Source: Streptomyces sp. NBC_01463
Lineage (GTDB): Bacteria; Actinomycetota; Actinomycetes; Streptomycetales; Streptomycetaceae
NCBI GenBank assembly: GCA_036227345.1
Contig: CP109468.1
Coordinates: 2,666,001-2,730,000 of the forward strand
Length of the DNA: 64,000 bases
Direction of reading: 5' to 3'
Numbering within the stretch: the first letter of the stretch is position 1; every line of letters starts with the position of its first letter. Under the pieces are notes generated by a model. It ran no database searches, was not told the origin of the DNA, and worked only from the letters and a program-made list of their open reading frames with translations. The position numbers were made by a program, and so were the translations under genes. Below, piece after piece: positions 47,708-56,110 of this stretch.

Positions 47708-48055
47708 TCAGCCGCCGAAGTTCCAGGCCACGACGCCGTTCCCGGAGACGAGGAAGGCCAGGACCACGAGGTCGGCGATGCCGAGGGCGAGCCCGAGGAG
47801 GGCGCGGCCGCGACGGGCGGTGGAGCGGCTCAGGGAGACGAGGGCCATCACGATGGCCGCCGGCCCCAGCAGGATGTTCATCACCAGCAGGCCGACGAGA
47901 CCGAGGACGAAGGAGGCCACGGCGAGACCGTCGGCGTCCCGGGTGGAGCGGCGGGCCGCGGGGGCGGCTTCCGGGGACACGGCGGCGTGGGGCGTCCGCG
48001 GATCGCCGTCCGCGGTCTCCGGGGCGGATCGGCGGGCGAATGCGGTGAGCGTCAT
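47708..48055 (-). CDS. small DUF4190-like membrane protein
   Basis: 115 residues. A disordered N-terminal region of about 40 residues precedes two hydrophobic helices (LAVASFVLGLVGLLVMNILL through AAIVMALVSL, and GRALLGLALGIADLVVLAFL), the usual DUF4190 pattern. Function is unknown. ATG 48055 has AAGGAG 8 nt upstream. It is encoded downstream of the 53-residue membrane protein and probably shares its transcript. Confidence 0.75.
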   Translation of the reverse strand: MTLTAFARRSAPETADGDPRTPHAAVSPEAAPAARRSTRDADGLAVASFVLGLVGLLVMNILLGPAAIVMALVSLSRSTARRGRALLGLALGIADLVVLAFLVSGNGVVAWNFGG

Positions 48056-48125
48056 GGTGCGGACTCCTTCGGATCGGGATGCGGATCGGTGGCGGTCGAT
48101 GACCTGGGTGCCGGGCGGGCCGGCG

Positions 48126-48287
48126 TCACTGCGGGCGGCGGCGCGCACCCGTGCGCTCGCGCACGGCGAAGACCAGCAGCCAGCAGCCGATCAGGGCGCC
48201 GAGGACGAGGGTCAGGGGAAGCGGGATCTGGGACACCGCTCCCAGCACGATCCCCAGCAGGAGCAGGGCGACGACGAGGACGATCAT
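48126..48287 (-). CDS. small hypothetical membrane protein
   Basis: 53 residues, two hydrophobic segments (MIVLVVALLLLGIVLGAVSQ and LPLTLVLGALIGCWLLVFAV) ending in a basic tail RERTGARRRPQ. It is probably an integral membrane hairpin. I do not recognise a family. ATG 48287 has a GGAAAGG-type site upstream. It diverges from the TetR gene at 48422 across 134 bp, so it could be that regulator's target. Confidence 0.6.
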   Translation of the reverse strand: MIVLVVALLLLGIVLGAVSQIPLPLTLVLGALIGCWLLVFAVRERTGARRRPQ

Positions 48288-48421
48288 GTCCGGCCTTTCC
48301 GTATGCGCCGGGCTTTCCCGCTCCGGTGCACACACTTTGGGAGTACGACTGTTCACTGACTCCTGAGTCTAGACCCGCACGGCCCTTCCCCGTCCCGGAG
48401 AACAGTTGTTTACTGAATGGC

Positions 48422-49063
48422 ATGAGTCACACCGCCGGCATCCGCCAGACCCAGAAGCTCAGGACCCGCCAGGCCCTGCTGGACGCCGCCCTCGGGCTGC
48501 TGGAGCACCAGAGCCTGAGCAGCCTGGGACTGCGTGAGGTGACCCGCGCGGTGGGCGTCACACCGACGGCCTTCTACCGGCACTTCGAGGACATCCCCGC
48601 CCTCGGGGTGGCGCTCGTCGAGCAGACGCTCGGGAGCCTGCACGGGATGATCGGCGCGATCCTCGCCGAGACGGGCGACAGCGAGGTCCGCCTCGACCGC
48701 AGCGTCGAGCTGATAACGCGCCATGTCCGTGAGCAGCCCGCCCACTTCCGGTTCATCGCGCGTGAGCAGCACGGCGGGGTCGGCCCGGTCCGCGAGGCCA
48801 TCGCCGCCCAGCTGCGGCGGTTCGCCGAGGAGGTGGCCGCGGCGCTCGCCGGGGAGCCGGAGTCACGGGGCTGGAGCGAGGAGGATCTCCTGATGCTCGG
48901 CGGCCTCTATGTCGACCACATGGTGATCACCGCGTCCGCGATGCTCGACGCGGGCCCGGACGGGGACGGGCAGGTGGCCCGGGTCGCCCGGCGCCGGCTG
49001 CGGCTGGTCACCCTCGGCCGGCTGCACTGGCTGGACGGGCCCGCGCCGGACGCCGCCACCTGA
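48422..49063 (+). CDS. TetR family transcriptional regulator
   Basis: 213 residues. The N-terminal HTH is TetR-type (SLGLREVTRAVGVTPTAFYR, HFEDIPALGVALVEQ). The C-terminal domain resembles the group with DRSVELITRHVREQPAHFRF and the block FIAREQHGGVGPVREAI, which includes unsaturated-fatty-acid regulators. ATG 48422 is preceded by GGAG. Two similar AT-richer stretches, TGTTCACTGA (near 48349) and TGTTTACTGA (near 48410), lie in the divergent gap and may be operator half-sites. The target is unknown. Confidence 0.88.
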   Translation: MSHTAGIRQTQKLRTRQALLDAALGLLEHQSLSSLGLREVTRAVGVTPTAFYRHFEDIPALGVALVEQTLGSLHGMIGAILAETGDSEVRLDRSVELITRHVREQPAHFRFIAREQHGGVGPVREAIAAQLRRFAEEVAAALAGEPESRGWSEEDLLMLGGLYVDHMVITASAMLDAGPDGDGQVARVARRRLRLVTLGRLHWLDGPAPDAAT

Positions 49064-49106
49064 TCCGCCCCGGTCCGGTCGCGGGACAGCCCCTAGGCTG
49101 CCGTGC

Positions 49107-49970
49107 ATGAGCGACGCGACATGGGTCCTGGACCGTACGTTCCACAGCTCCGCCGGTGAGGTCCGCTGGGCCGCCCTCGGCCGGGCCGGGGCGCCGCCCG
49201 TCGTGCTGGTGCACGGCACGCCCTTCTCCTCGTACGTCTGGCGCGGTGTGGCCCGGGCGCTGGCGCAGGAGCACCGGGTGTTCGTCTGGGACCTGCCCGG
49301 GTACGGCGAGTCCGCGCAGTTCGAGGGCCAGGACGTGTCGCTCGGCTCCCAGGCACGGGTCCTCACCGAGCTCCTCGCCCACTGGGAGCTGCCCGAACCG
49401 GCCGTGGCCGCCCATGACTTCGGCGGTTGCGTCGCCCTGCGCGCCCGTCTGCTGCACGGCGCCCGCTACCGCCGCCTCGCACTGGTCGACCCGGTGGCAC
49501 TGGCGCCCTGGGGCTCCCCCACGTACCGGCTGCTCGGCGAACACGCCGAGGTGTTCGCGCAGTTGACGCCCGCGCTGCACCGGGCACTGGTCCGGGAGTA
49601 CGTGAGCTCGGCCGGCCACCGCGGACCCGCTCCGGCCGTCCTGGACCGGCTCGTCGCGCCCTGGTGCACCGAGGCCGGGCAGCCCGCCTTCTACCGGCAG
49701 ATCAGCCAGAACGACCAGCGGTTCACCGACGAGATCCAGCACCGGTACGGGGAGATCGACGAGCCGGTACTGATCTGCTGGGGCGCCGAGGACAGCTGGA
49801 TCCCGGTCGCCCGCGGCCATGAGCTGGCCGCGCTCGTCCCGGGCTGCGAGCTGCGGATCATCGAGGGGGCCGGGCATCTCGTCCAGGAGGACGCCCCGGC
49901 CGAACTGACCGCCGCGCTCAGCCGGTTCCTGCGGACTCCCCCGGATCCGGATCCCCGTACAGCGCCATGA
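49107..49970 (+). CDS. alpha/beta hydrolase, haloalkane dehalogenase/epoxide hydrolase type
   Basis: 287 residues. It has an oxyanion HGTPF at 36-40, and the nucleophile is Asp104 in AAHDFGGCVALRA rather than Ser. That is the HDxGG motif of dehalogenases and epoxide hydrolases. A charge-relay acid lies in CWGAEDSWIPV and the catalytic His257 in EGAGHLVQED, so the triad is complete. Substrate is unknown. ATG 49107 begins MSDATWVLDRTFHS, 43 bp after the TetR gene, and may be its target. Its last 53 bp overlap the 3' end of the opposing WYL regulator gene. Confidence 0.87.
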   Translation: MSDATWVLDRTFHSSAGEVRWAALGRAGAPPVVLVHGTPFSSYVWRGVARALAQEHRVFVWDLPGYGESAQFEGQDVSLGSQARVLTELLAHWELPEPAVAAHDFGGCVALRARLLHGARYRRLALVDPVALAPWGSPTYRLLGEHAEVFAQLTPALHRALVREYVSSAGHRGPAPAVLDRLVAPWCTEAGQPAFYRQISQNDQRFTDEIQHRYGEIDEPVLICWGAEDSWIPVARGHELAALVPGCELRIIEGAGHLVQEDAPAELTAALSRFLRTPPDPDPRTAP

Positions 49971-50910
49971 CCGCGGCCGCGTGGGCGGCGAGGACCGTGC
50001 GGGCCTCCGGCGGGGCCAGGACCTCGACGTTCGGGCCGAACGACAGCAGGGAGCGCGCCCATTCCACCGACTCCACGGCGAGTTCGGCGCGCAGCCACTC
50101 CCCGTCCGGGCTCTCGGGCCGCGGCTTCCCCGCGAGCGCGGCGGCGTTGAGCCGCAGGAACAGGTCCAGCCGGGAGCGGTGCACCCGTACCCGCAGGGTG
50201 ACCTCCCCCTGCCGCTCCTCGACCTGCCGGCGCAGCTCCTCCCAGACCGCGGCCAGTTCCACTCCGGGCCGCCGGACCACGGGGTGCTCGGTGAGGACGG
50301 CCTCGCGCACCCGGTCGGCGCGGAAGAGCCGGGGCTCCCCGTCACGGTCGGCGACCAGGTACCAGACGCCCGCCTTCACGACCAGGCCGTACGGGTCGAC
50401 GGTGTAGCCGCGGGCGCTGCGCGTGCCGCTGTGCCGGTAGCGCAGCCGCAGCCGGCGGTCGGCGAACACGGCGTCGTGCAGGTCGGCGATGTCGACTGCG
50501 GCGCGCGGGCCGCTCATCCAGCGCACCGGGTCGACGAGGATCCGGCGGCTGGTCGCCTCGGCGGCGGGGCGGTACGGGGCGGGCAGCGCCGCCATCACCT
50601 TGCGCAGCGCCGAGCCGATCGCCTCGTCGAGCCCGAGCGCGGCGTGGGCGCCGTCCGCCGCCAGGACGAACAGGGCGCGCGACTCGTCGGCGGTCAGGCC
50701 CGTGACATCGGTGCGGAATCCCGGCAGCAGGGCGATGCCGCCGTGCCGGCCGCGTTCGGCGTAGACGGGGACGCCGGACGCGGAGAGCGCCTCGACGTCC
50801 CGGTAGATGGTGCGTACGGAGACGTCGAGGCGCTCGGCCAGCTCGGTGGCGGGCACCAGTCGGCGGGTCTGGAGCAGCAGCAGGATCGAGAGCAGCCGGT
50901 CGGATTTCAC
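49918..50910 (-). CDS. HTH-WYL (YafY-type) transcriptional regulator
   Basis: 330 residues. The N-terminal winged helix HTH_11 (residues about 3-60: LLLLQTRRLVPATELAERLD, SVRTIYRDVEALSASGVPVY) is followed by a WYL domain (residues about 130-205: RLRYRHSGTRSARGYTVDPY then VKAGVWYLVADRDGEP) and the C-terminal WCX region. WYL domains sense nucleic-acid-type or small ligands in several bacterial regulators. It starts at GTG 50910. Tail-to-tail overlap with the dehalogenase-like gene is 53 bp. Confidence 0.92.
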   Translation of the reverse strand: MKSDRLLSILLLLQTRRLVPATELAERLDVSVRTIYRDVEALSASGVPVYAERGRHGGIALLPGFRTDVTGLTADESRALFVLAADGAHAALGLDEAIGSALRKVMAALPAPYRPAAEATSRRILVDPVRWMSGPRAAVDIADLHDAVFADRRLRLRYRHSGTRSARGYTVDPYGLVVKAGVWYLVADRDGEPRLFRADRVREAVLTEHPVVRRPGVELAAVWEELRRQVEERQGEVTLRVRVHRSRLDLFLRLNAAALAGKPRPESPDGEWLRAELAVESVEWARSLLSFGPNVEVLAPPEARTVLAAHAAAVMALYGDPDPGESAGTG

Positions 50911-50976
50911 CGCACCAGCATCTCCCGGGCGGACACCCCCCGGACCGGCGTCTCCCCTGCCGGCCGGTGCGCGGTG

Positions 50977-51843
50977 TCAGCTGCGCGGGGCGCGGGCCAG
51001 CTGGCGGGACTGGGCGACCAGACGGTCCGCGCTGTCCCAGACGTCCGCGTCCTCCTCCAGGAAGCCGCCCGCGAGGTTGCGGGTGGTGATGGAGACGCGC
51101 AGCGGGCCGGGGGCCGGACGGCAGCGGATGTGGGTGGTGAGCTCGATGGTCGGGGTCCAGCCCTTGAGCCCGAGCTCGAACGAGGTCGGCGGCAGCGCGT
51201 CGACGGTGAGGAGCAGGGAGAGCGGGTCGGCGTCACGGCCGTCCGCGAGACCGAACCAGCCGCGCATCTCGCCCTTGCCGGACGGCTGTCCGACGGCCCA
51301 GCCGAGCGTCGCCGGGTCGAGCTTGATGTCGAGCCGCTCGGTGATCGCGGAGCTGCCGGGGATCGGGGCCGGGCCGTCGCCCGGGCCGAGGCAGTGCTCG
51401 CGGGGCGGGATGGCCGGCGGCTTGGCCGACGTACGGATGTCGTCGGTCAGGGCGTCGAGGTCGCCGTAGGTGGCGATGACGCGGATGCGCTCGACCTCGG
51501 TGCCGTCCTCGGCGTACTGGAAGAGGGAGGCCTGGCCGGTGGAGAGGGTGCGTCCGGTACGGACGGTCTGGGTGCGGATCACCGCGGGGCCGGGCACGGA
51601 GGCGGTGAGGTAGTGCGCCGAGACGGAGAACGGGTCCGGGTGCGGAAGGGCCTCGCCGAGTGCGCGGCCGAGCATGGCCAGCAGATAGCCGCCGTTGACC
51701 GCGTGGATGATCGTCCAGCCCGCGGAGAGCTCGGCGTCGTAGACGCCTTCCGCGCGGAGGGTGACGGCGGTGTCCCGGTCGAACTCGCTGTCCCCGACGG
51801 TCGCCTGCGCGGTCGGTGCCGCCTGCTCTGCTGCCTGTGCCAT
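50977..51843 (-). CDS. acyl-CoA thioesterase family protein (double hotdog)
   Basis: 288 residues of the TesB-like/thioesterase-superfamily double-hotdog type. The N-terminal hotdog contains SAGWTIIHAVNGGYLLAMLG and DPFSVSAHYLTASVPGPAVI; the C-terminal hotdog ends GPLRVSITTRNLAGGFLEED. It would hydrolyse acyl-CoA in the cytosol; chain preference is unknown. ATG 51843 (MAQAAEQAAPTAQAT) has no ribosome site; GTG 51852 three codons earlier lies just beyond a TACATT -10-like element, so a leaderless or near-leaderless mRNA is possible. Confidence 0.82.
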   Translation of the reverse strand: MAQAAEQAAPTAQATVGDSEFDRDTAVTLRAEGVYDAELSAGWTIIHAVNGGYLLAMLGRALGEALPHPDPFSVSAHYLTASVPGPAVIRTQTVRTGRTLSTGQASLFQYAEDGTEVERIRVIATYGDLDALTDDIRTSAKPPAIPPREHCLGPGDGPAPIPGSSAITERLDIKLDPATLGWAVGQPSGKGEMRGWFGLADGRDADPLSLLLTVDALPPTSFELGLKGWTPTIELTTHIRCRPAPGPLRVSITTRNLAGGFLEEDADVWDSADRLVAQSRQLARAPRS

Positions 51844-51861
51844 GGCATGCACGGTACACCG

Positions 51862-51880
51862 AATGTATTACTGAGCGGTA
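51862..51880. promoter_or_regulatory. promoter/operator-like element of the thioesterase gene
   Basis: On the minus strand TACATT (51867-51862) resembles a -10 box 10-15 nt before the start. Directly behind it lies TACTGAGCGGTA (51869-51880), a near-palindrome (TACYG-NN-CRGTA) of the kind TetR-type acyl-CoA regulators bind. No -35 was identified. Confidence 0.4.
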
Positions 51881-51916
51881 GCTTTTTGGGGTCGCGGAGA
51901 TGACGGCGACCGCCCT

Positions 51917-52576
51917 CTACCCCTCCTCGGCCGTGGCCGAGCGCCGGTTGTAGGCGCGGGGGGCGCGCCAGTGGAAGCGGAGGGCCAGCAGGCGCAGCAC
52001 GAACGCCGTGATCACGGCCGCGCCGCTGGTGAAGGCGTTGAGCGCCTCGAAACGGATACAGATCACGATCATGGTGGCCCCGACGATGGCGGGCACCGCG
52101 TACAGATCGCGGTCCCAGCGCAGCAGTGACGGCACCTCGTTGGCCAGTACGTCGCGCAGCACACCGCCGCCGACCGCGGTGGTCAGGCCGAGCGCCGCCG
52201 ACGCGGTGAGGCCCAGGCCGTAGTCGTACGCCTTCACCGTCCCCGTGACGCAGAAGAGTCCGAGACCGGCCGCGTCGAAGACGTTGACACCGACCTGGAT
52301 GCGTTCCACGTGCGGGTGGAGGAAGAAGACGAGACCGGCGGCGAGCAGCGGGGTGGTGAAGTACCCGAGGTCCGTGAAGGCGGCGGGCGGCACCGCGCCG
52401 ATGATCACGTCACGGAACAGCCCTCCGCCCAGCGCGGTCACCTCGGCGAGCACCGCGATGCCGAAGACATCGAAGTTCTTGCGTACGGCGAGCAGAGCGC
52501 CGGAGATCGCGAAGACGAAGATCCCGACGATGTCGAGCGCATGCTGGACGGAGGGCGTGAACAGTTCGTTGAGCAC
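51917..52576 (-). CDS. TRIC-family (UPF0126) cation channel protein
   Basis: 219 residues with seven membrane helices in two repeated halves. Each half carries the glycine-rich kink motif of the trimeric intracellular cation channel family: EVTALGGGLFRDVIIGAVPP in the first, GLTTAVGGGVLRDVLANEVP in the second. It is probably a homotrimeric K+/monovalent cation channel in the cytoplasmic membrane. GTG 52576 gives MLNELFTPSVQHALDIVG. It is downstream of the ABC transporter operon (18-bp gap) and may be read through from it. Confidence 0.9.
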   Translation of the reverse strand: MLNELFTPSVQHALDIVGIFVFAISGALLAVRKNFDVFGIAVLAEVTALGGGLFRDVIIGAVPPAAFTDLGYFTTPLLAAGLVFFLHPHVERIQVGVNVFDAAGLGLFCVTGTVKAYDYGLGLTASAALGLTTAVGGGVLRDVLANEVPSLLRWDRDLYAVPAIVGATMIVICIRFEALNAFTSGAAVITAFVLRLLALRFHWRAPRAYNRRSATAEEG

Positions 52577-52594
52577 CGGGCAATTGTGCCGGTA

Positions 52595-53845
52595 TTACTC
52601 CTTGGTGCCGTCCTCCGAGGCCTCGGGGGCCTTCGGGGGTGTCGGAGCGTCGGGCTCCGCCACCGCGTCGGACTCCGCACCGGCCGCCGTCCCGGACTCC
52701 GGCGCGACGGCGGGCGCCGCCTCCGCCTTCGCCACCGCGACGAGCTCGACCGCTTCCCTGGCCGCGGCCAGCACCTGCTCGCCGGGCGCCTGGTCCTCGG
52801 CGTTCTCCGGATGGTGGCAGGCGACCTGGTGGCCGGTCTTCAGCGCGATCAGCGGCGGCTCCTGCGTCTTGCAGATCTCCGTCGCCTTCCAGCACCGGGT
52901 GTGGAAGCGGCAGCCGCTGGGCGGCGAGATCGGCGAGGGCACGTCGCCCTTGAGCAGGATGCGCTCGCTCTTCACACCGCGCCGCCGCGGGTCCGGCACC
53001 GGCACCGCGGACATCAGGGCCTTGGTGTACGGGTGCATGGGCGCCGAGTACAGCGACTTGCGGTCGGCCAGCTCGACGATCTTGCCCAGGTACATGACGG
53101 CGATGCGGTCCGAGACATGGCGGATGACCGACAGGTCGTGCGCGATGATCACGTACGTGAGCCCGAGCTCGTCCTGGAGGTCGTCGAGCAGGTTGACCAC
53201 CTGGGCCTGGATCGACACGTCCAGGGCCGAGACCGGCTCGTCGGCGACGACGAGCTTCGGGCGCAGGGCGAGCGCGCGGGCGATGCCGATGCGCTGGCGC
53301 TGGCCGCCGGAGAACTCGTGCGGGTAGCGGTTGTAGTGCTCGGGGCTGAGCCCGACCAGCGACAGCAGCTCCTGGACGTGGTTCTTCAGTCCGCCCTCGG
53401 GCTCGACTCCCTGGAGCTTGAACGGCGCGCTGACGATCGTGCCGATCGTGTGCCGCGGGTTCAGCGAGGAGTACGGGTCCTGGAAGATCATCTGGACGTC
53501 ACGGCGCATCGGCCGCATCTTGCCCATGGACAGATGCGTGATGTCGCGGCCCTCGAACTCGACCTTGCCGCCGGTCGGTTCGATCAGCCGGGTGATGAGC
53601 CGGCCCATCGTCGACTTGCCGCAGCCGGACTCGCCGACGACGCCCAGGGTCTCCCCCGGGTACACCTCGAAGTCGATGCCGTCGACGGCCTTGACCGCCG
53701 CGGTCTGGCGCCCCAGCAGGCCCTTGCGGATCGGGAAGTGCTTCACCAGGCCCTCGACCCGGAGCAGCGGCTCGCGCGCGGCGGTCGCCTGCTCCGGAAT
53801 CCTCGCGTCCTTCTCCAGCACCGGCGGATCCTTCTTCTCGCTCAC
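52595..53845 (-). CDS. oligopeptide-type ABC transporter ATP-binding protein (OppF-like)
   Basis: About 416 residues. One of two ATPases powering the importer: Walker [11 protein letters not shown]-loop [17 protein letters not shown], signature [15 protein letters not shown], Walker [16 protein letters not shown] and the H-loop IIAHDLSV. The C-terminal oligopeptide/dipeptide extension has a Cys cluster ([16 protein letters not shown], later ACHHP) of the kind that binds Fe-S in Dpp/Opp ATPases. An unusual Ala/Glu-rich tail of about 70 residues follows. I chose GTG 53845 with GAGG 8 nt upstream; GTG 53872 would overlap the previous stop. Confidence 0.92.
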   Translation of the reverse strand: MSEKKDPPVLEKDARIPEQATAAREPLLRVEGLVKHFPIRKGLLGRQTAAVKAVDGIDFEVYPGETLGVVGESGCGKSTMGRLITRLIEPTGGKVEFEGRDITHLSMGKMRPMRRDVQMIFQDPYSSLNPRHTIGTIVSAPFKLQGVEPEGGLKNHVQELLSLVGLSPEHYNRYPHEFSGGQRQRIGIARALALRPKLVVADEPVSALDVSIQAQVVNLLDDLQDELGLTYVIIAHDLSVIRHVSDRIAVMYLGKIVELADRKSLYSAPMHPYTKALMSAVPVPDPRRRGVKSERILLKGDVPSPISPPSGCRFHTRCWKATEICKTQEPPLIALKTGHQVACHHPENAEDQAPGEQVLAAAREAVELVAVAKAEAAPAVAPESGTAAGAESDAVAEPDAPTPPKAPEASEDGTKE

Positions 53846-53868
53846 GTCGCTCACCTCACGCGCCTCGC

Positions 53869-54963
53869 TCACAGCTTCGGCGCAATCTCTTCGGTCCAGA
53901 TCCGGGTCCGCTCCTCCTGCGCCATGTGGCAGGCGGAGAAGTGCCCGTCGCCGACCAGCTCCAGCTCGGGGCGCGTGGTGCGGGTGAGGTTGTCCTTGGG
54001 GATGTCCGCGTACGGGCAGCGCGGGTTGAAGGCGCAGCCGCTCGGGACGTTGATCAGCGACGGCGGCTGGCCCTTGACGGGGATCAGCCGGTCGGTCTCC
54101 TCGCGGTCGATGCGCGGCATCGAGGTGAGCAGGCCCCAGGTGTACGGGTGCTGGGCCTCGTAGAAGACCTTCTCCGCCGGGCCGCGCTCGATGCACCGGC
54201 CGCCGTACATCACCAGGAGCTCGTCGGCCATCTCGGCGACGACCCCGAGGTCGTGGGTGATCATGATGACGGCGGAGCCGAACTCCTTCTGCAGGTCCCG
54301 GATCAGGTCCAGGATCTGCGCCTGGACGGTGACGTCCAGCGCGGTGGTCGGCTCGTCGGCGATGAGCAGTTCCGGGTTGTTGACCAGCGCCATCGCGATC
54401 ATGGCGCGCTGGCGCATACCGCCGGAGAACTCGTGCGGGTGGGAGTCGACCCGCTTGTGCGGCTCGGGGATGCCGACCCGGTCGAGCATCTCGATGGCCC
54501 GGGTGCGGGCGACCTTCTTGCTGACCTTGTTGTGGACGCGGTACGCCTCCACGATCTGACCGCCGACCGTGAAGTACGGGTGCATGGCGGAGAGCGGGTC
54601 CTGGAAGATCATGGCCATCTTGCGGCCGCGCAGTTCGCGCACGCGGTCGTCGGACGCGCCGATCAGCTCCTCGCCGTCCAGCCAGACCTCGCCGGAGATA
54701 CGGGCGTTGGGGGCCGTGCGGTGCAGGCCGAGCACGCCGAGCGAGGTGACGGACTTGCCGGAGCCGGACTCGCCCACGATGCCGAGGGTCTGTCCGGGCT
54801 TCACGTCGAAGCTGACCCCGTCGACCGACTTGACCAGCCCGTCGTCGGTCTTGAAGTGGATGCGCAGGTCCCGTACGGAGAGGAAGGCGTCGTCCCCGCC
54901 GGCCCGCGGGGCGGGGACGGACTCGCCCACCGCCGCGTTCTGTGACTTGGAAACGTCGGTCAC
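53869..54963 (-). CDS. oligopeptide-type ABC transporter ATP-binding protein (OppD-like)
   Basis: 364 residues. It has Walker [11 protein letters not shown]-loop [17 protein letters not shown], signature [15 protein letters not shown], Walker [16 protein letters not shown] and H-loop MITHDLGVV. The C-terminal Cys motif ([14 protein letters not shown], then SACHMA) matches the Fe-S-type tail of OppD/DppD. GTG 54963 overlaps the permease stop as GTGA and has GAGG 6 nt upstream, so translation is coupled. It pairs with the OppF-like ATPase. Confidence 0.94.
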   Translation of the reverse strand: MTDVSKSQNAAVGESVPAPRAGGDDAFLSVRDLRIHFKTDDGLVKSVDGVSFDVKPGQTLGIVGESGSGKSVTSLGVLGLHRTAPNARISGEVWLDGEELIGASDDRVRELRGRKMAMIFQDPLSAMHPYFTVGGQIVEAYRVHNKVSKKVARTRAIEMLDRVGIPEPHKRVDSHPHEFSGGMRQRAMIAMALVNNPELLIADEPTTALDVTVQAQILDLIRDLQKEFGSAVIMITHDLGVVAEMADELLVMYGGRCIERGPAEKVFYEAQHPYTWGLLTSMPRIDREETDRLIPVKGQPPSLINVPSGCAFNPRCPYADIPKDNLTRTTRPELELVGDGHFSACHMAQEERTRIWTEEIAPKL

Positions 54964-55970
54964 GAGTACCTCACCCTGGGGTCGATGGCGGCGTACACCA
55001 GGTCCACCAGCAGATTGCAGATGACGATGAAGAAGGCCGCGATGAGCGTCACGCCCATCACGATGGGCAGGTCGTTGCCCCTGACCCCGTCGATGGCGTA
55101 GAAGCCGAGGCCCTGGAAGGAGAACACCTGCTCGGTGATGACCGCGCCGCCGACCAGCAGGCCGAAGTCCATGCCGAAGATCGTCACGATCGGGGTGAGC
55201 GCGGCCCGCAGACCGTGCTTGGCGATGACGCGGCTCTCCCGGAGGCCCTTGGCGCGGGCGGTACGGATGTAGTCCTCGCCCATCGTCTCCAGCATCCCGG
55301 CTCTGGTGATACGGGCGTAGAGCGCGGAGTAGAGGAAGGCCAGCGAACACCACGGGATCAGCAGGTTCCAGGCCCAGTCCAGCGGATTGTCCGTGAACGG
55401 GACGTAGGTGATGTTCTCCCAGACGGGCCACTGCACGGTGAACACACCCAGCGCGAGCATGCCGGTGAAGAAGATCGGCAGCGAGACGCCGGCGAGGGCG
55501 ACACCCATGAAGAAGCGGTCGAGGATCGAGCCCCGCTTGAGCGCCGAGACGACACCGATCGCGACACCGCTGATCAGCCAGATCACTGCCGCGCCGATGG
55601 CCAGCGAGAACGTGATCGGGATACGGGCGGTCAGCTCGGGCCAGACCTCGACGTGGTTCTTGAAGGAGAATCCGAAGCACGGGGCACCGCAGTGCGAGAC
55701 CTCGGGGCCGAACGTGTAGTCGGCGCCGACGAAGATCTGCTTGATGAAGTGCCAGTACTGGATGTAGAGCGGCTGGTCGAGGCCGAGGTTCTGCTTGACC
55801 GCGAGGATGGACTGCGGATTGGCGTCCTTGCCCACGTACTGGGCCGCCAGCTGGTCCATCGTCTGCCCGGCGAGCCGGGGGACGAGGAAGAAGATCGCGA
55901 AGGTGACTGCGCTGACGATCAACAGCAGCAGTATCGCGCCGAAGACGCGTCGGATGATGTACGCAGCCAC
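54960..55970 (-). CDS. oligopeptide-type ABC transporter permease (OppB-like)
   Basis: 336 residues: an N-terminal helix typical of OppB ([20 protein letters not shown]), a large external loop with a Cys pair ([10 protein letters not shown]), and five further helices. The EAA coupling loop is [28 protein letters not shown]. It forms the membrane pore with the OppC-like permease encoded at 57947. It is downstream of the binding-protein gene but separated by a strong hairpin, so it may be expressed at a lower level. Confidence 0.94.
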   Translation of the reverse strand: MAAYIIRRVFGAILLLLIVSAVTFAIFFLVPRLAGQTMDQLAAQYVGKDANPQSILAVKQNLGLDQPLYIQYWHFIKQIFVGADYTFGPEVSHCGAPCFGFSFKNHVEVWPELTARIPITFSLAIGAAVIWLISGVAIGVVSALKRGSILDRFFMGVALAGVSLPIFFTGMLALGVFTVQWPVWENITYVPFTDNPLDWAWNLLIPWCSLAFLYSALYARITRAGMLETMGEDYIRTARAKGLRESRVIAKHGLRAALTPIVTIFGMDFGLLVGGAVITEQVFSFQGLGFYAIDGVRGNDLPIVMGVTLIAAFFIVICNLLVDLVYAAIDPRVRYS

Positions 55971-56068
55971 AGCTATCCGGCGCCGGTGTCTGTCCGCCGG
56001 GGGTGACCCGTGCGTGCCGACACCGTGCCTTCACCTGCCTTTCAGGATTTTTCCGGGGGCCGGGGATG

Positions 56069-56102
56069 CGCTCCCCGGGCCGCGTGCGCGGCCCGGGGAG
56101 CG
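56069..56102 (-). terminator. hairpin between binding-protein and permease genes
   Basis: Perfect 16-bp arms (56069-56084 and 56087-56102) around a 2-nt centre begin 9 bp past the binding-protein stop and about 100 bp before the next gene of the same operon. It is likely a partial terminator or mRNA 3' stabiliser that lets the solute-binding protein exceed the membrane subunits. Confidence 0.8.
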
Positions 56103-56110
56103 GACCGTAA

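Noticed and set aside
48340..48421. TGTTCACTGA and TGTTTACTGA as a defined TetR operator
   Set aside because: The two stretches are direct rather than inverted and only 10 bp long; mentioned with the gene but not called as a site.
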